NCBI RefSeq assembly: GCF_004153545.1
Contig: NZ_SDVA01000006.1
Location: 144,895-208,894, forward strand
Reading direction: 5' to 3'
DNA: 64,000 bases
From: Serinicoccus sediminis
Lineage (GTDB): Bacteria > Actinomycetota > Actinomycetes > Actinomycetales > Dermatophilaceae
Both the position numbers and the translations under genes were made by a program. This document shows positions 39,806 to 51,213 of this stretch, piece after piece. The notes beneath the pieces are model-generated. The model saw only the letters and a list, made by a program, of their open reading frames with translations, searched no databases and was not told the origin of the DNA. Each line of letters begins with the position of its first letter. Within the stretch, counting starts at the first letter, position 1.

Positions 39806-42800
39806 ATGCCGCTCGCCCCCCTCCTCGCCGCTCTGCGCACCCAGACGGAGGTCGCCGCCGTGCTGGAGGCGCGGGCCCGCGGCGAGCAGGCCGTCGAGGT
39901 GTCCGCCGCCCCGGGGATGCACCCCTCCCTGGTGGCGCTGCTGGCGACCGGAGAGGGTGAGGGCCTGGCTGCGGGGTCCGCGTCGGACGCCCCGGACCTG
40001 CGCCCGGCGCCCCTGCTCGCGGTCACCGCCACCGGCCGGGAGGCCGACGACCTGGTGACGATGCTGGGCGAGCTGCTGCCCGGCGGCCCCGACGTGGTGG
40101 CCGGCTTCCCCAGCTGGGAGACCCTGCCGCACGAGCGGCTCAGCCCCCGCTCGGACACGGTCGGTCACCGTCTGTCGACGCTGCGCCGGCTCGCGCACCC
40201 CGACCTCACCGGTCACGACCCGGCCACCGGGCCCGTGCGGGTGGTCGTCGCCAGCGTCCGTGCGCTGCTGCAGCCGCTGGTCAGGGGCCTGGGCGAGCTC
40301 GTCCCCGTGGCGCTGCGCGCCGGGGAGGACCGGCCGCTCACCGAGGTCGTCGAGGCCCTGGCCGCGGCGGCGTACACCCGGGTCGACATGGTCGAGCGCC
40401 GCGGCGAGTTCGCGGTGCGCGGCGGCATCCTCGACGTCTTCCCGCCGACCGAGGAGCACCCGGTGCGGGTGGAGTTCTGGGGCGACACCGTCGAGGAGGT
40501 GCGCTGGTTCAAGGTCGCCGACCAGCGCAGCCTGGAGATCGCCGGTCACGGCCTCTACGCCCCTCCCTGCCGGGAGGTGCTCATCACCGACGCCGTGCGC
40601 GCCCGCGCCGCCGAGCTCGTCGACGTCCTGCCGGGGGCCGAGGACCTGCTCGCCAAGATCGCCGAGGGCATCGCGGTGGAGGGGATGGAGTCGCTCGCGC
40701 CCGCGCTCGTCGACGGCATGGAGACCCTCGTCGACGTGCTGCCCGCCGGCGCCGGGGTGGTCGTGCTGGACCCGGAGCGGGTGCGGACCCGCGCCCACGA
40801 CCTGGTGCGCACCAGCGAGGAGTTCATGCAGGCCGGGTGGGCCGCCGCGGCCGGGGGCGGCGCGGCCGTCCCCATCGACCTGCAGCAGGTGCTCGGGACG
40901 GCCTCCTCCTGGTCGCTGGCCGAGATGCGCGGCCACGCGCTGGGCTCCGGCCGCCCGTGGTGGTCGTTGTCGGCCTTCGCCGCCGACGAGTCCCTCGAGG
41001 AGTTCGTGGACGCGACGTCGGGCGAGCCGTCCGGCGGCGACGGCGAGCTGGCCCTGCACACCCTGGACGTGCCCTCGGCCCCGGCGACGGCCTACCGCAG
41101 CGACGTGGACGCCATCGTCGCGGACGCCCGCGGGTGGCTCGCCCGGGGCCGACCGGTCGTCGTCGCGCTGGACGGTCCCGGTCTGGCCCGGCGGGTCGGC
41201 GAGGTGCTGACCGAGCACGAGGTGGCCCACCAGGTGCTCGAGCGGCTCGACGCGCTGGGGGAGGACCCCCTGCCGACCGACCGGGTCGTCGTGAGCACCG
41301 GGCGGGTGGGGCACGGCTTCCTCCTCGGCGAGGACGGGCTCGTGCTGCTGGGGGAGTCCGACCTCACCGGCCAGCAGGGCACCGGCGGCAGCACCAAGGA
41401 CATGCGCCGGATGCCCTCGCGCCGTCGCCAGCAGGTCGACCCGCTGCAGCTGCGCCCGGGCGACCACGTGGTGCACGAGCAGCACGGCGTGGGCCGCTTC
41501 GTCGAGATGGCGCAGCGTCAGGTGCAGGGCGCGACCCGCGAGTACGTCGTCCTGGAGTACGCCCCGTCCAAGCGGGGTCATCCCGGGGACCGCCTCTACC
41601 TACCGACCGACCAGCTGGACCAGCTGACGAAGTACGTCGGCGGCGAGGCGCCCACGCTGCACCGCCTCGGCGGGGCCGACTGGCAGAAGACCAAGTCCCG
41701 CGCCCGCAAGCACGTCCGGCAGATCGCCGCCGAGCTCATCCGGCTCTACTCCGCGCGCCAGGCGACGCAGGGGCACGCCTTCGGCCCGGACAGCCCCTGG
41801 CAGCGCGAGCTGGAGGACGCCTTCGCCTTCGTCGAGACCCCGGACCAGCTGGTCTCGATCGAGGAGGTGAAGGCGGACATGGAGAAGACCGTGCCCATGG
41901 ACCGCCTCATCAGCGGCGACGTCGGCTACGGCAAGACCGAGATCGCGGTGCGCGCCGCCTTCAAGGCGATCCAGGACGGCAAGCAGGTCGCCGTGCTCGT
42001 GCCGACGACGCTGCTCGTCCAGCAGCACTTCCAGACCTTCTCCGAGCGGTATGCGCAGTTCCCCGTCACCGTGCGGGCGCTGTCGCGCTTCCAGAGCGAC
42101 AAGCAGGCCAAGGAGGTCGTCGACGGGATCAAGGACGGCTCGGTCGACCTCGTCATCGGGACCCACCGGATCCTCGGCTCGACGGTGCGCTTCAAGGACC
42201 TCGGCCTCGTCATCATCGACGAGGAGCAGCGCTTCGGGGTCGAGCACAAGGAGCAGCTCAAAGCCCTGCGCACGGACGTCGACGTGCTCGCCATGTCGGC
42301 GACGCCGATCCCGCGCACGCTGGAGATGGCCATCACCGGGATCCGGGAGATGTCCACCCTGGCGACCCCGCCCGAGGAGCGCCACCCGGTGCTCACCTTC
42401 GTCGGGGGCTACGACGAGAAGCAGATCGCCGCGGCGGTCCGCCGGGAGCTGCTGCGCGAGGGCCAGGTGTTCTTCGTGCACAACAAGGTGAGCTCGATCG
42501 AGAAGGTCGCCTCCCGGTTGCGGGACCTCGTGCCGGAGGCGCGCGTCGAGACGGCCCACGGGCAGATGGGCGAGCACCGGCTGGAGCAGGTGGTGCTCGA
42601 CTTCTGGGAGCGCCGCTTCGACGTCCTCGTCTGCACGACCATCGTCGAGACCGGCCTGGACATCTCCAACGCCAACACCCTCATCGTGGACCGCGCGGAC
42701 TCCTTCGGCCTCTCCCAGCTGCACCAGCTGCGCGGGCGGGTCGGCCGTGGTCGGGAGCGGGCCTACGCCTACTTCCTCTACCCCCCGGAGAAGCCGCTCA

Positions 42801-43495
42801 CCGAGACGGCCGTGGACCGGCTGCAGACGATCGCCGCGCACACCGACCTCGGGGCCGGCATCGCGGTGGCGATGAAGGACCTCGAGATCCGCGGCGCCGG
42901 CAACCTGCTCGGTGGCGAGCAGTCCGGGCACATCGAGGGCGTCGGCTTCGACCTCTACGTCCGGCTCGTCGGCGAGGCCGTGTCGGCCTTCAAGGGCGAG
43001 GGCCAGGCGCCCCCCGCCGAGGTCAAGATCGAGCTCCCCGTCGACGCCCACCTGCCGCACGACTACGTCCCGGGGGAGCGGTTGCGGCTCGAGGCCTACC
43101 GCAAGCTCGCCCAGGTGGGCGACGAGGAAGGGCTGGAGCTCATCCGCGAGGAGCTGGTGGACCGCTACGGTGCCCCGCCGCCTCCGGTGCAGACCCTGCT
43201 CGAGGTGGCGCGGCTGCGGACGGTCGCCCGCGCCGCGGGCATCAGCGACATCGCCGTGCAGGGCCAGCTCGTCCGGTTCGCGCCCGTGGAGAACCTGCGG
43301 GACAGCCAGCAGCTGCGGCTCACCCGGGTCTACAAGGGGACGATCATCAAGCCCGCGCTGCGGCAGATCCTCGTGCCGATGCCCAAGACCGCGGCGGTGG
43401 GCGGCAAGCCGCTGCGCGACCAGGACATCCTCGACTGGGCGAGCCAGCTGGTCCGGGGCATCCTGCTCGACGACTTCGCCACCGTCAACGGCTGA
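39806..43495 (+). CDS. mfd: Transcription-repair coupling factor Mfd
   Basis: Pushes stalled RNA polymerase off DNA damage and recruits UvrA. The 1229-residue protein has the UvrB-like N-terminal module (FPSWETLPHERLSPRSDT; GEFAVRGGILDVFPPTEEHP), the RNA-polymerase-interacting domain (LRPGDHVVHEQHGVGRF, near residue 550), the translocase motifs SGDVGYGKTEIAVRAAFKA, DEEQRFGVEHKE and the TRCF box (GRVGRGRERAYAYFLYPP), and the C-terminal D7 domain. Length is normal. ATG 39806 is preferred to GTG 39791 because GAGGT lies 8 nt upstream of it. Confidence 0.96.
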   Translation: MPLAPLLAALRTQTEVAAVLEARARGEQAVEVSAAPGMHPSLVALLATGEGEGLAAGSASDAPDLRPAPLLAVTATGREADDLVTMLGELLPGGPDVVAGFPSWETLPHERLSPRSDTVGHRLSTLRRLAHPDLTGHDPATGPVRVVVASVRALLQPLVRGLGELVPVALRAGEDRPLTEVVEALAAAAYTRVDMVERRGEFAVRGGILDVFPPTEEHPVRVEFWGDTVEEVRWFKVADQRSLEIAGHGLYAPPCREVLITDAVRARAAELVDVLPGAEDLLAKIAEGIAVEGMESLAPALVDGMETLVDVLPAGAGVVVLDPERVRTRAHDLVRTSEEFMQAGWAAAAGGGAAVPIDLQQVLGTASSWSLAEMRGHALGSGRPWWSLSAFAADESLEEFVDATSGEPSGGDGELALHTLDVPSAPATAYRSDVDAIVADARGWLARGRPVVVALDGPGLARRVGEVLTEHEVAHQVLERLDALGEDPLPTDRVVVSTGRVGHGFLLGEDGLVLLGESDLTGQQGTGGSTKDMRRMPSRRRQQVDPLQLRPGDHVVHEQHGVGRFVEMAQRQVQGATREYVVLEYAPSKRGHPGDRLYLPTDQLDQLTKYVGGEAPTLHRLGGADWQKTKSRARKHVRQIAAELIRLYSARQATQGHAFGPDSPWQRELEDAFAFVETPDQLVSIEEVKADMEKTVPMDRLISGDVGYGKTEIAVRAAFKAIQDGKQVAVLVPTTLLVQQHFQTFSERYAQFPVTVRALSRFQSDKQAKEVVDGIKDGSVDLVIGTHRILGSTVRFKDLGLVIIDEEQRFGVEHKEQLKALRTDVDVLAMSATPIPRTLEMAITGIREMSTLATPPEERHPVLTFVGGYDEKQIAAAVRRELLREGQVFFVHNKVSSIEKVASRLRDLVPEARVETAHGQMGEHRLEQVVLDFWERRFDVLVCTTIVETGLDISNANTLIVDRADSFGLSQLHQLRGRVGRGRERAYAYFLYPPEKPLTETAVDRLQTIAAHTDLGAGIAVAMKDLEIRGAGNLLGGEQSGHIEGVGFDLYVRLVGEAVSAFKGEGQAPPAEVKIELPVDAHLPHDYVPGERLRLEAYRKLAQVGDEEGLELIREELVDRYGAPPPPVQTLLEVARLRTVARAAGISDIAVQGQLVRFAPVENLRDSQQLRLTRVYKGTIIKPALRQILVPMPKTAAVGGKPLRDQDILDWASQLVRGILLDDFATVNG

Positions 43496-43626
43496 GCCCG
43501 ACCCCGGGAGCGGCGCGGAGGCGGAGCTCGTGCACGCACGCCCAGCCGGACCCCTACCGGTGCACGCCATCGCGGTGGAGCATGGCACGACCGGTGGTCC
43601 GTGGGGTGCGTGCGATGATGGGCTCC

Positions 43627-46555
<2,929 letters not shown>

Positions 46556-46570
46556 GCGACGCCACCCGAC

Positions 46571-46600
46571 GGCCGCCGGGGCGGACCCGCCCCGGCGGCC
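46571..46600 (+). terminator. 12-bp perfect hairpin after eno (no T run)
   Basis: GGCCGCCGGGGC (46571-46582) pairs with GCCCCGGCGGCC (46589-46600) over a 6-nt loop. It is followed by GCGCCATGCC, nearly the same flank as the hairpin after rplY (GCGCCATGTC). Confidence 0.6.
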
Positions 46601-46712
46601 GCGCCATGCCCGGAGGCCCACGGCGCGGCGCGGCGTCCCGGTCGCGACCCGGCCGCAGGCATACCCTGGCCTCACCCGTCCCACCCACCCCACCCGACCG
46701 TCGAGGAGCCCG

Positions 46713-47252
46713 ATGAGCACGGCCCGTGGCCCGCGCGACCGGCGCACGTCCCGCGCCGGCAGCCGCCCCACCGGCCCCGCGCGCCGCACCCCCGCCCGCC
46801 CCGGCGGACGCTCGCGCCCGGCCTCGACGACGACGCAGCGGCAGGCGCCGGTGCACGTGCGTCGGCTGCTGACCCTGGGCGTGCTGCTCGTCGTCATGGC
46901 CCTCGTCCTCGCGCCGGCGCTGTCCGGCTACCTGCGCCAGCGCGCCGACATCGGCGCCCTGCACCAGGAGATCGCGGCCGAGGAGGAGGAGATCGCCGCG
47001 CTGGAGCAGGAGCTGGCCCGGTGGGACGACAAGGACTACGTGGAGCAGCAGGCCCGTGAGCGGCTGCGCTTCGTCAAGGAGGGCGAGACCGCCTTCACGG
47101 TCATCGACGACACCGGGAGCGACTACACTGAGGCGCTGCCAGGAATGGCCCCGGTGAGCGATGACGTGATTGCCGACAGCCCGTGGTACGGCCAGGTGTG
47201 GGAGTCGGTCACCATCGCGAACGAGGGGCTCCCCGAGACCATGGAGCCGTAG
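46713..47252 (+). CDS. FtsB/DivIC-type septum formation protein
   Basis: A 179-residue bitopic membrane protein of the cell-division FtsB/DivIC family, which links FtsL and FtsQ in the divisome. It has a long basic, Pro/Arg/Thr-rich cytoplasmic start (residues 1-50), one membrane helix (about 52-72, LLTLGVLLVVMALVLAPAL) and a coiled coil (IAAEEEEIAALEQELARWDD) ending in DDKDYVEQQARERLRFVKEG, the family signature. The ATG has GAGGAGCCCG upstream. Confidence 0.9.
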   Translation: MSTARGPRDRRTSRAGSRPTGPARRTPARPGGRSRPASTTTQRQAPVHVRRLLTLGVLLVVMALVLAPALSGYLRQRADIGALHQEIAAEEEEIAALEQELARWDDKDYVEQQARERLRFVKEGETAFTVIDDTGSDYTEALPGMAPVSDDVIADSPWYGQVWESVTIANEGLPETMEP

Positions 47253-47275
47253 GCGTACGGCTCGCAGAGAAGGAC

Positions 47276-47899
47276 ATGAGCGAACTCGACCGCACCACGC
47301 TCGACGAGCCTCCCACCGAGGAGGACCTCGAGGTCATCGCCCGTCAGCTCGGCCGCACGCCGCGCGGGGTCGTCTCCATCGCGCACCGCTGCCCCTGCGG
47401 CTGCCCCACGGTGATCCGCACCGAGCCGCGACTGCCGGACGGCACCCCCTTCCCGACCAGCTTCTACGCGACCTGCCCCAAGCTCACCGGCGCGATCTCG
47501 ACGCTGGAGAGCGAGGGGCTGATGAAGTCCATGTCGAAGCGGCTCGCCGAGAACGAGGGGCTGCGCTGGGAGTACGCCCAGGCGCACGACGACTACCTGC
47601 GACGGCGCGAGGAGCTGGCCCACGTGCCGGAGATCGCCGGCATCAGCGCGGGCGGCATGCCGAACCGGGTCAAGTGCCTGCACGTGCTCGTGGCCCACAG
47701 CCTGGCCGCCGGCCCGGGTGTCAACCCGCTCGGTGACGAGGCCATCGCGGCCCTGCCCGACTGGTGGGAGGGCGGCTGCTGCTCGGGCGTCTCCGCCGTC
47801 GACGACGAGCGGTGCGACTCCTGCCCCAAGCACCACCCGCTGCCCGAGGCCGAGGACGAGGCCGAGGACGACGGGCACGCGGGCGGGTCCGCGGCGTGA
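47276..47899 (+). CDS. DUF501 domain protein
   Basis: A 207-residue protein of the actinobacterial DUF501 family: EEDLEVIARQLGRTPRGVVS, a Cys cluster (AHRCPCGCPTVIRTEP), FPTSFYATCPKLTGAIS and later NRVKCLHVLVAHSLAAGPG with a C-terminal GGCCSGV. Several conserved Cys and His may bind a metal or cluster; function is unknown. It sits between ftsB-like and ppx as in mycobacteria and streptomycetes; its stop overlaps the next GTG. The start has AGAAGGAC upstream. Confidence 0.9.
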   Translation: MSELDRTTLDEPPTEEDLEVIARQLGRTPRGVVSIAHRCPCGCPTVIRTEPRLPDGTPFPTSFYATCPKLTGAISTLESEGLMKSMSKRLAENEGLRWEYAQAHDDYLRRREELAHVPEIAGISAGGMPNRVKCLHVLVAHSLAAGPGVNPLGDEAIAALPDWWEGGCCSGVSAVDDERCDSCPKHHPLPEAEDEAEDDGHAGGSAA

Positions 47900-48858
47900 C
47901 GCGCGTCGGTGCCGTCGACTGCGGCACCAACTCCATCCGGCTGCTCGTCGCCGACCTCGTGCCCGGTGACGGCGTCGGGGTCGGCCTGCGCGAGGTCACC
48001 CGGGAGATGCAGATCGTCCGCCTGGGCGAGGGCATCGACGCGACCGGGGCGATCGGCGAGGCGGCGATGGCACGCACCCTCGCCGCCGCGGAGGGGTATG
48101 CCGCGCGGTGCCGCGACCTGGGCTGCGACCAGGTGCGGTTCGTGGCGACCTCGGCGTCGCGGGACGCGTCCAACGCCGCCGACTTCGTGGCGGGCGTCCA
48201 GGAGGCCTTCGGGTCGTTCGGGGTGACGCCCGAGGTCGTGACCGGGGACGAGGAGGCCGCGCTCTCCTTCGCCGGGGCCACCGGTCCGCTCCGCGGCGGG
48301 GGCGCCCCGGGGCCCTACCTCGTCGTCGACATCGGCGGGGGCTCGACCGAGCTCGTGCTCGGTGACGCCGGCAGCACCGGGGTCGCGGCGGCCCGCTCGG
48401 TCGACATCGGGTGCGTGCGGCTCACCGAACGGCACCTGCACGACGACCCCCCGACCGAGGACCAGGTGTGGGCGGCCCTGTCCGACATCGTCCGGGCCGT
48501 CGACGACGTGGCGCGGACCGTCGACCTCTCCGGCGTCGGCACGCTCGTCGGCCTCGCCGGGTCGGTCACCACGGTGACCGCGCACGCCCTGGGCCTCCCG
48601 GCATACCAGCGGGACCGCATCCACGGCGCCGAGCTGGACGTCGACCAGGTGGTCGACGCCTGCACCGACCTGCTGCTCAGCCCACGCTCGCGGCGTCGCG
48701 AGCTGCCCTACATGCACGAGGGGCGGGTCGACGTCATCGGCGCCGGCGCCCTCGTCTGGCGCACGGTCGTCCAGCGGGTCGCGCACGACTCCGGCCTGCG
48801 CACGGTGCGCGCCTCCGAGGCGGACATCCTCGACGGCATCGCCCTGTCCCTGGCCTGA
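47896..48858 (+). CDS. ppx: Exopolyphosphatase / guanosine pentaphosphate phosphohydrolase family (Ppx/GppA)
   Basis: Cleaves polyphosphate or pppGpp, linking phosphate reserve and stringent response. The 320-residue protein has the ASKHA ATPase motifs VDCGTNSIRLLVADL at residues 6-20, FVATSASRDASNAADF, TGDEEAALSFAGA and VVDIGGGSTELVLG. It is the short form, like mycobacterial Ppx1. GTG 47896 overlaps the DUF501 stop (GTGA), so the two are coupled. Confidence 0.93.
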   Translation: MTRVGAVDCGTNSIRLLVADLVPGDGVGVGLREVTREMQIVRLGEGIDATGAIGEAAMARTLAAAEGYAARCRDLGCDQVRFVATSASRDASNAADFVAGVQEAFGSFGVTPEVVTGDEEAALSFAGATGPLRGGGAPGPYLVVDIGGGSTELVLGDAGSTGVAAARSVDIGCVRLTERHLHDDPPTEDQVWAALSDIVRAVDDVARTVDLSGVGTLVGLAGSVTTVTAHALGLPAYQRDRIHGAELDVDQVVDACTDLLLSPRSRRRELPYMHEGRVDVIGAGALVWRTVVQRVAHDSGLRTVRASEADILDGIALSLA

Positions 48859-48915
48859 CGCGAGGTGGACCCGCCCCCGGGGCATCGCGAGCGCCCGCCG
48901 CGGGGTCGCGGGTAA

Positions 48916-48931
48916 GGACTTGGTCAAGTCC
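48916..48931. promoter_or_regulatory. Palindrome GGACTTG-GT-CAAGTCC, operator candidate
   Basis: Exact 7-bp inverted arms with a 2-bp centre, 73 bp before the secreted carboxypeptidase start and 15 bp from a second inverted repeat. The size and symmetry fit a dimeric repressor site. Confidence 0.5.
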
Positions 48932-48945
48932 GGGCTCTCCGGTTG

Positions 48946-48963
48946 TGCTACCGCCGGGTAGCA
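48946..48963. promoter_or_regulatory. Inverted repeat TGCTACC-GCCG-GGTAGCA
   Basis: Exact 7-bp arms with a 4-bp centre, 41-58 bp before the carboxypeptidase ATG. It may be a second operator or a leader hairpin. Confidence 0.5.
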
Positions 48964-49003
48964 GATGTGGTGGGGATCACCCCCCATCGTCGAAGGAGAC
49001 ACC

Positions 49004-50164
49004 ATGAGGAAGTCCACCCCCGTCCTGTCCGGCGCCGCGCTGGTCGCGCTCGTCGCCGGCGGAGCCCTGCCGCTGAGCGCCCAGGCCATCCCCGAGAACT
49101 CGCACTGCGGGACCGAGGCCGGCGACAACAACACCGCGTTCGTCGACTACTCCCAGCTGACCCGGGAGGTCCAGCGGCTGGAGCGGACCACGCAGGGGCG
49201 GGTGGACGTCGAGGTGGCCGGGCAGAGCAACCAGGGCCGGGACATCTACGTGGCGCGGGTGGGGGAGGGTGACACCGTCATCTACGTGCAGACCCAGATC
49301 CACGGCAACGAGAACCACGGCACCCAGGCGCTGCTCAACCTGCTGCGCGAGATGGGTGGCAACACCGCGGAGGCCCGCGAGCTGCGGGAGAACATCACGC
49401 TGGTCGGCATCCCCCGGCTCAACGTCGACGGCGGCGAGAACGACACCCGGCAGAACCAGATGTCGTGGGCCGACGTGGTCGAGGACTTCCCGCAGCTCGC
49501 GGGGGTGGAGCCGGCCTGGAACTACCGCGACTCGGTGCCCGGCTTCGACGTGAACCGCGACTTCAACCCTGACCTCGACTACGTGCCGCAGCCCGAGGAC
49601 TTCCCGGGCGACAGCGCCGACACCGGGTGGTACATCACGCCCGAGGCGCAGACGTCCCGGGACGTCTACCGCGGGCTGGAGCAGGAGTTCGGCACCGTGG
49701 ACTACTTCGTGGACCTGCACAACCAGTGGTCCTGCTACAAGCAGGAGGGCACCGACAACATGTCCCACCTGTCGATCTCCGGACGGTTCATCTCCGACCC
49801 CAGCGAGTTCGGTGACTGGCCCGAGTTCGACTACGACGCCTCCCGCCGGGCCAACGTCGCGGTCTACGACGCGCTGCAGGGCCGGGGAGAGTCCGGCTTC
49901 GGCGACCTCACGCTCTACCCGCAGGACATCAACCTGCCGGGCACCGCGCTCGGCTCCTTCGCCCTGCGCGGGAGCGCGACCGTGCTCTTCGAGACCTCCA
50001 GCCAGACGCAGTACGACGGCAACAAGCGCAACGGCTACCTCACCAAGCAGGTGGAGGTGGGCCTGCGTGGGCTCATGACGGCGGTGGCCGACGGCAGCAT
50101 CAGCCAGATCGACCCGGCCGACTACGAGCAGATCCCCAACCGGGTGTTCCTGCCGGCCGACTGA
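49004..50164 (+). CDS. Secreted M14 zinc carboxypeptidase
   Basis: A 386-residue exported metallopeptidase. The signal peptide is VLSGAALVALVAGGALPLSA followed by QA-IP. The zinc ligands lie in HGNENHG (His100, Glu103) and, after about 145 residues, DLHNQWSC; NRDFNPDL and the substrate Arg region fit the M14 family. It probably trims C-terminal residues of peptides outside the cell. ATG 49004 has CGAAGGAGAC upstream; an earlier in-frame ATG at 48965 lies inside the inverted-repeat region. A second M14 gene lies 1 kb downstream on the other strand. Confidence 0.9.
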   Translation: MRKSTPVLSGAALVALVAGGALPLSAQAIPENSHCGTEAGDNNTAFVDYSQLTREVQRLERTTQGRVDVEVAGQSNQGRDIYVARVGEGDTVIYVQTQIHGNENHGTQALLNLLREMGGNTAEARELRENITLVGIPRLNVDGGENDTRQNQMSWADVVEDFPQLAGVEPAWNYRDSVPGFDVNRDFNPDLDYVPQPEDFPGDSADTGWYITPEAQTSRDVYRGLEQEFGTVDYFVDLHNQWSCYKQEGTDNMSHLSISGRFISDPSEFGDWPEFDYDASRRANVAVYDALQGRGESGFGDLTLYPQDINLPGTALGSFALRGSATVLFETSSQTQYDGNKRNGYLTKQVEVGLRGLMTAVADGSISQIDPADYEQIPNRVFLPAD

Positions 50165-50189
50165 GCCACCCGCACCGCCGCCGGCCGGC

Positions 50190-51056
50190 TCACAGCCGGG
50201 CGATGACCTGGTCCAGCATCGCCTCGGTGAGCCGGCCGGTGAAGGTGTTCTGCTGGCTGACGTGGTAGCTGCCCAGCAGCCGCACCGGGCGCCCCGTGGT
50301 GCTGCGCAGCCCCACCTCGGCGCCGTGCCCGAAGCGGGGGCGGGGGCGCGGCACCTCCCAGCCCGCGCGCCGCGCCGCGGTGAGGAAGGCGTCCCACCCG
50401 ATGCCGCCCAGCGCGAGGACCGAGCGCAGCGTGGGCTCGACGAGGGCCAGCTCGCGGTCCAACCACCCCCCGCAGGTATGCCGTTCGCCCGCCGTCGGCG
50501 CGTTGCCCGGCGGCGCGCAGTGCACGGCGGCGGTGATCCGCACCGATCGCAGCTCCAGGCCGTCCCCGGCGTGCGTGGAGCCGGCCTGGCTGGCGTAGCC
50601 GGCGCGGTGGAGCGCGGCGTAGATCCAGTCACCGGACCGGTCCCCGGTGAAGATGCGGCCCGTGCGGTTGGCCCCGTGGGCGGCGGGGGCGAGCCCGACG
50701 ACGAGGATCTCCGGGTGGGGGTCGCCGAGGCCCGGGGCCGGGCGTCCCCAGTAGGGCTGGTCGGCGTAGGCGGCGCGGCGGGTGCCCGCCACCTCCTCGC
50801 GCCAGGCCACCAGCCGCGGGCACGCCGAGCAGACGCTGACCCGGGCGTCGAGGGTGGCCAGGTCCCGGGCGCCGGCCGCCAGCCGGCGCACCCCGGCCTC
50901 GCTGCGGGCCGAACGGGTGCCCGCCGGCGCCGGGTCCTGCGGCCAGCCCGTCCCCGGCGGGACGGGGGAGGGAAACGGCTCACCGGTGACCGGGTGGGGG
51001 TCGCCTGGACGCGGGGTGACCGGGGTGACCTCGTCCGGGGAGGGGCGGTGCTGCAT
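50190..51056 (-). CDS. Uracil-DNA glycosylase, family 5 (UdgB) type
   Basis: Removes uracil and other deaminated bases from DNA. The 288-residue protein has the family-5 active-site motif GLAPAAHGANRTGRIFTGD and the C-terminal GSYHVSQQNTFTGRLT. Cys residues in VCSACPRLV and later in HCAPPGNAPTAGERHTCGGW fit the iron-sulfur cluster of this family. The first 60 residues are a Pro-rich extension. ATG 51056 lies within a copy of the GGTATGC word on this strand; ATG 51065 is an alternative. Confidence 0.9.
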   Translation of the reverse strand: MQHRPSPDEVTPVTPRPGDPHPVTGEPFPSPVPPGTGWPQDPAPAGTRSARSEAGVRRLAAGARDLATLDARVSVCSACPRLVAWREEVAGTRRAAYADQPYWGRPAPGLGDPHPEILVVGLAPAAHGANRTGRIFTGDRSGDWIYAALHRAGYASQAGSTHAGDGLELRSVRITAAVHCAPPGNAPTAGERHTCGGWLDRELALVEPTLRSVLALGGIGWDAFLTAARRAGWEVPRPRPRFGHGAEVGLRSTTGRPVRLLGSYHVSQQNTFTGRLTEAMLDQVIARL

Positions 51057-51128
51057 ACCCCCCATCCTGCCCGGGCCCACCGGCCGGCACAGCGGGGGTC
51101 GGCGCCGGAGGTCACGGACCGTCCTGGG

Positions 51129-51202
51129 TGCCCCCGGCGGGACTCGAACCCGCACTGAACCCATTTTAAGTGGGCTGCCTCTGCCGATTGGGCTACGAGG
51201 GC
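51129..51202 (-). tRNA. tRNA with UAA anticodon, short variable loop (putative tRNA-Leu)
   Basis: A 74-nt cloverleaf: acceptor GCCCTCG/CGGGGGC, anticodon stem GCCCA/TGGGT with loop CTTAAAA (anticodon TAA), variable TCAGT, T-arm GCGGG TTCGAGT CCCGC, discriminator A. By anticodon it reads UUA (Leu). But bacterial tRNA-Leu is class II with a long variable arm, and this one has only 5 nt there. Charging identity is therefore uncertain. CCA is not encoded. Confidence 0.75.
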
Positions 51203-51213
51203 CGGGCCCCGGC

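Noticed and set aside
37595..41581. Single 1328-codon frame on the minus strand covering the TPM gene and half of mfd
   Set aside because: Only the first 691 codons from GTG 39670 make a recognisable protein; the rest is the shadow of mfd.
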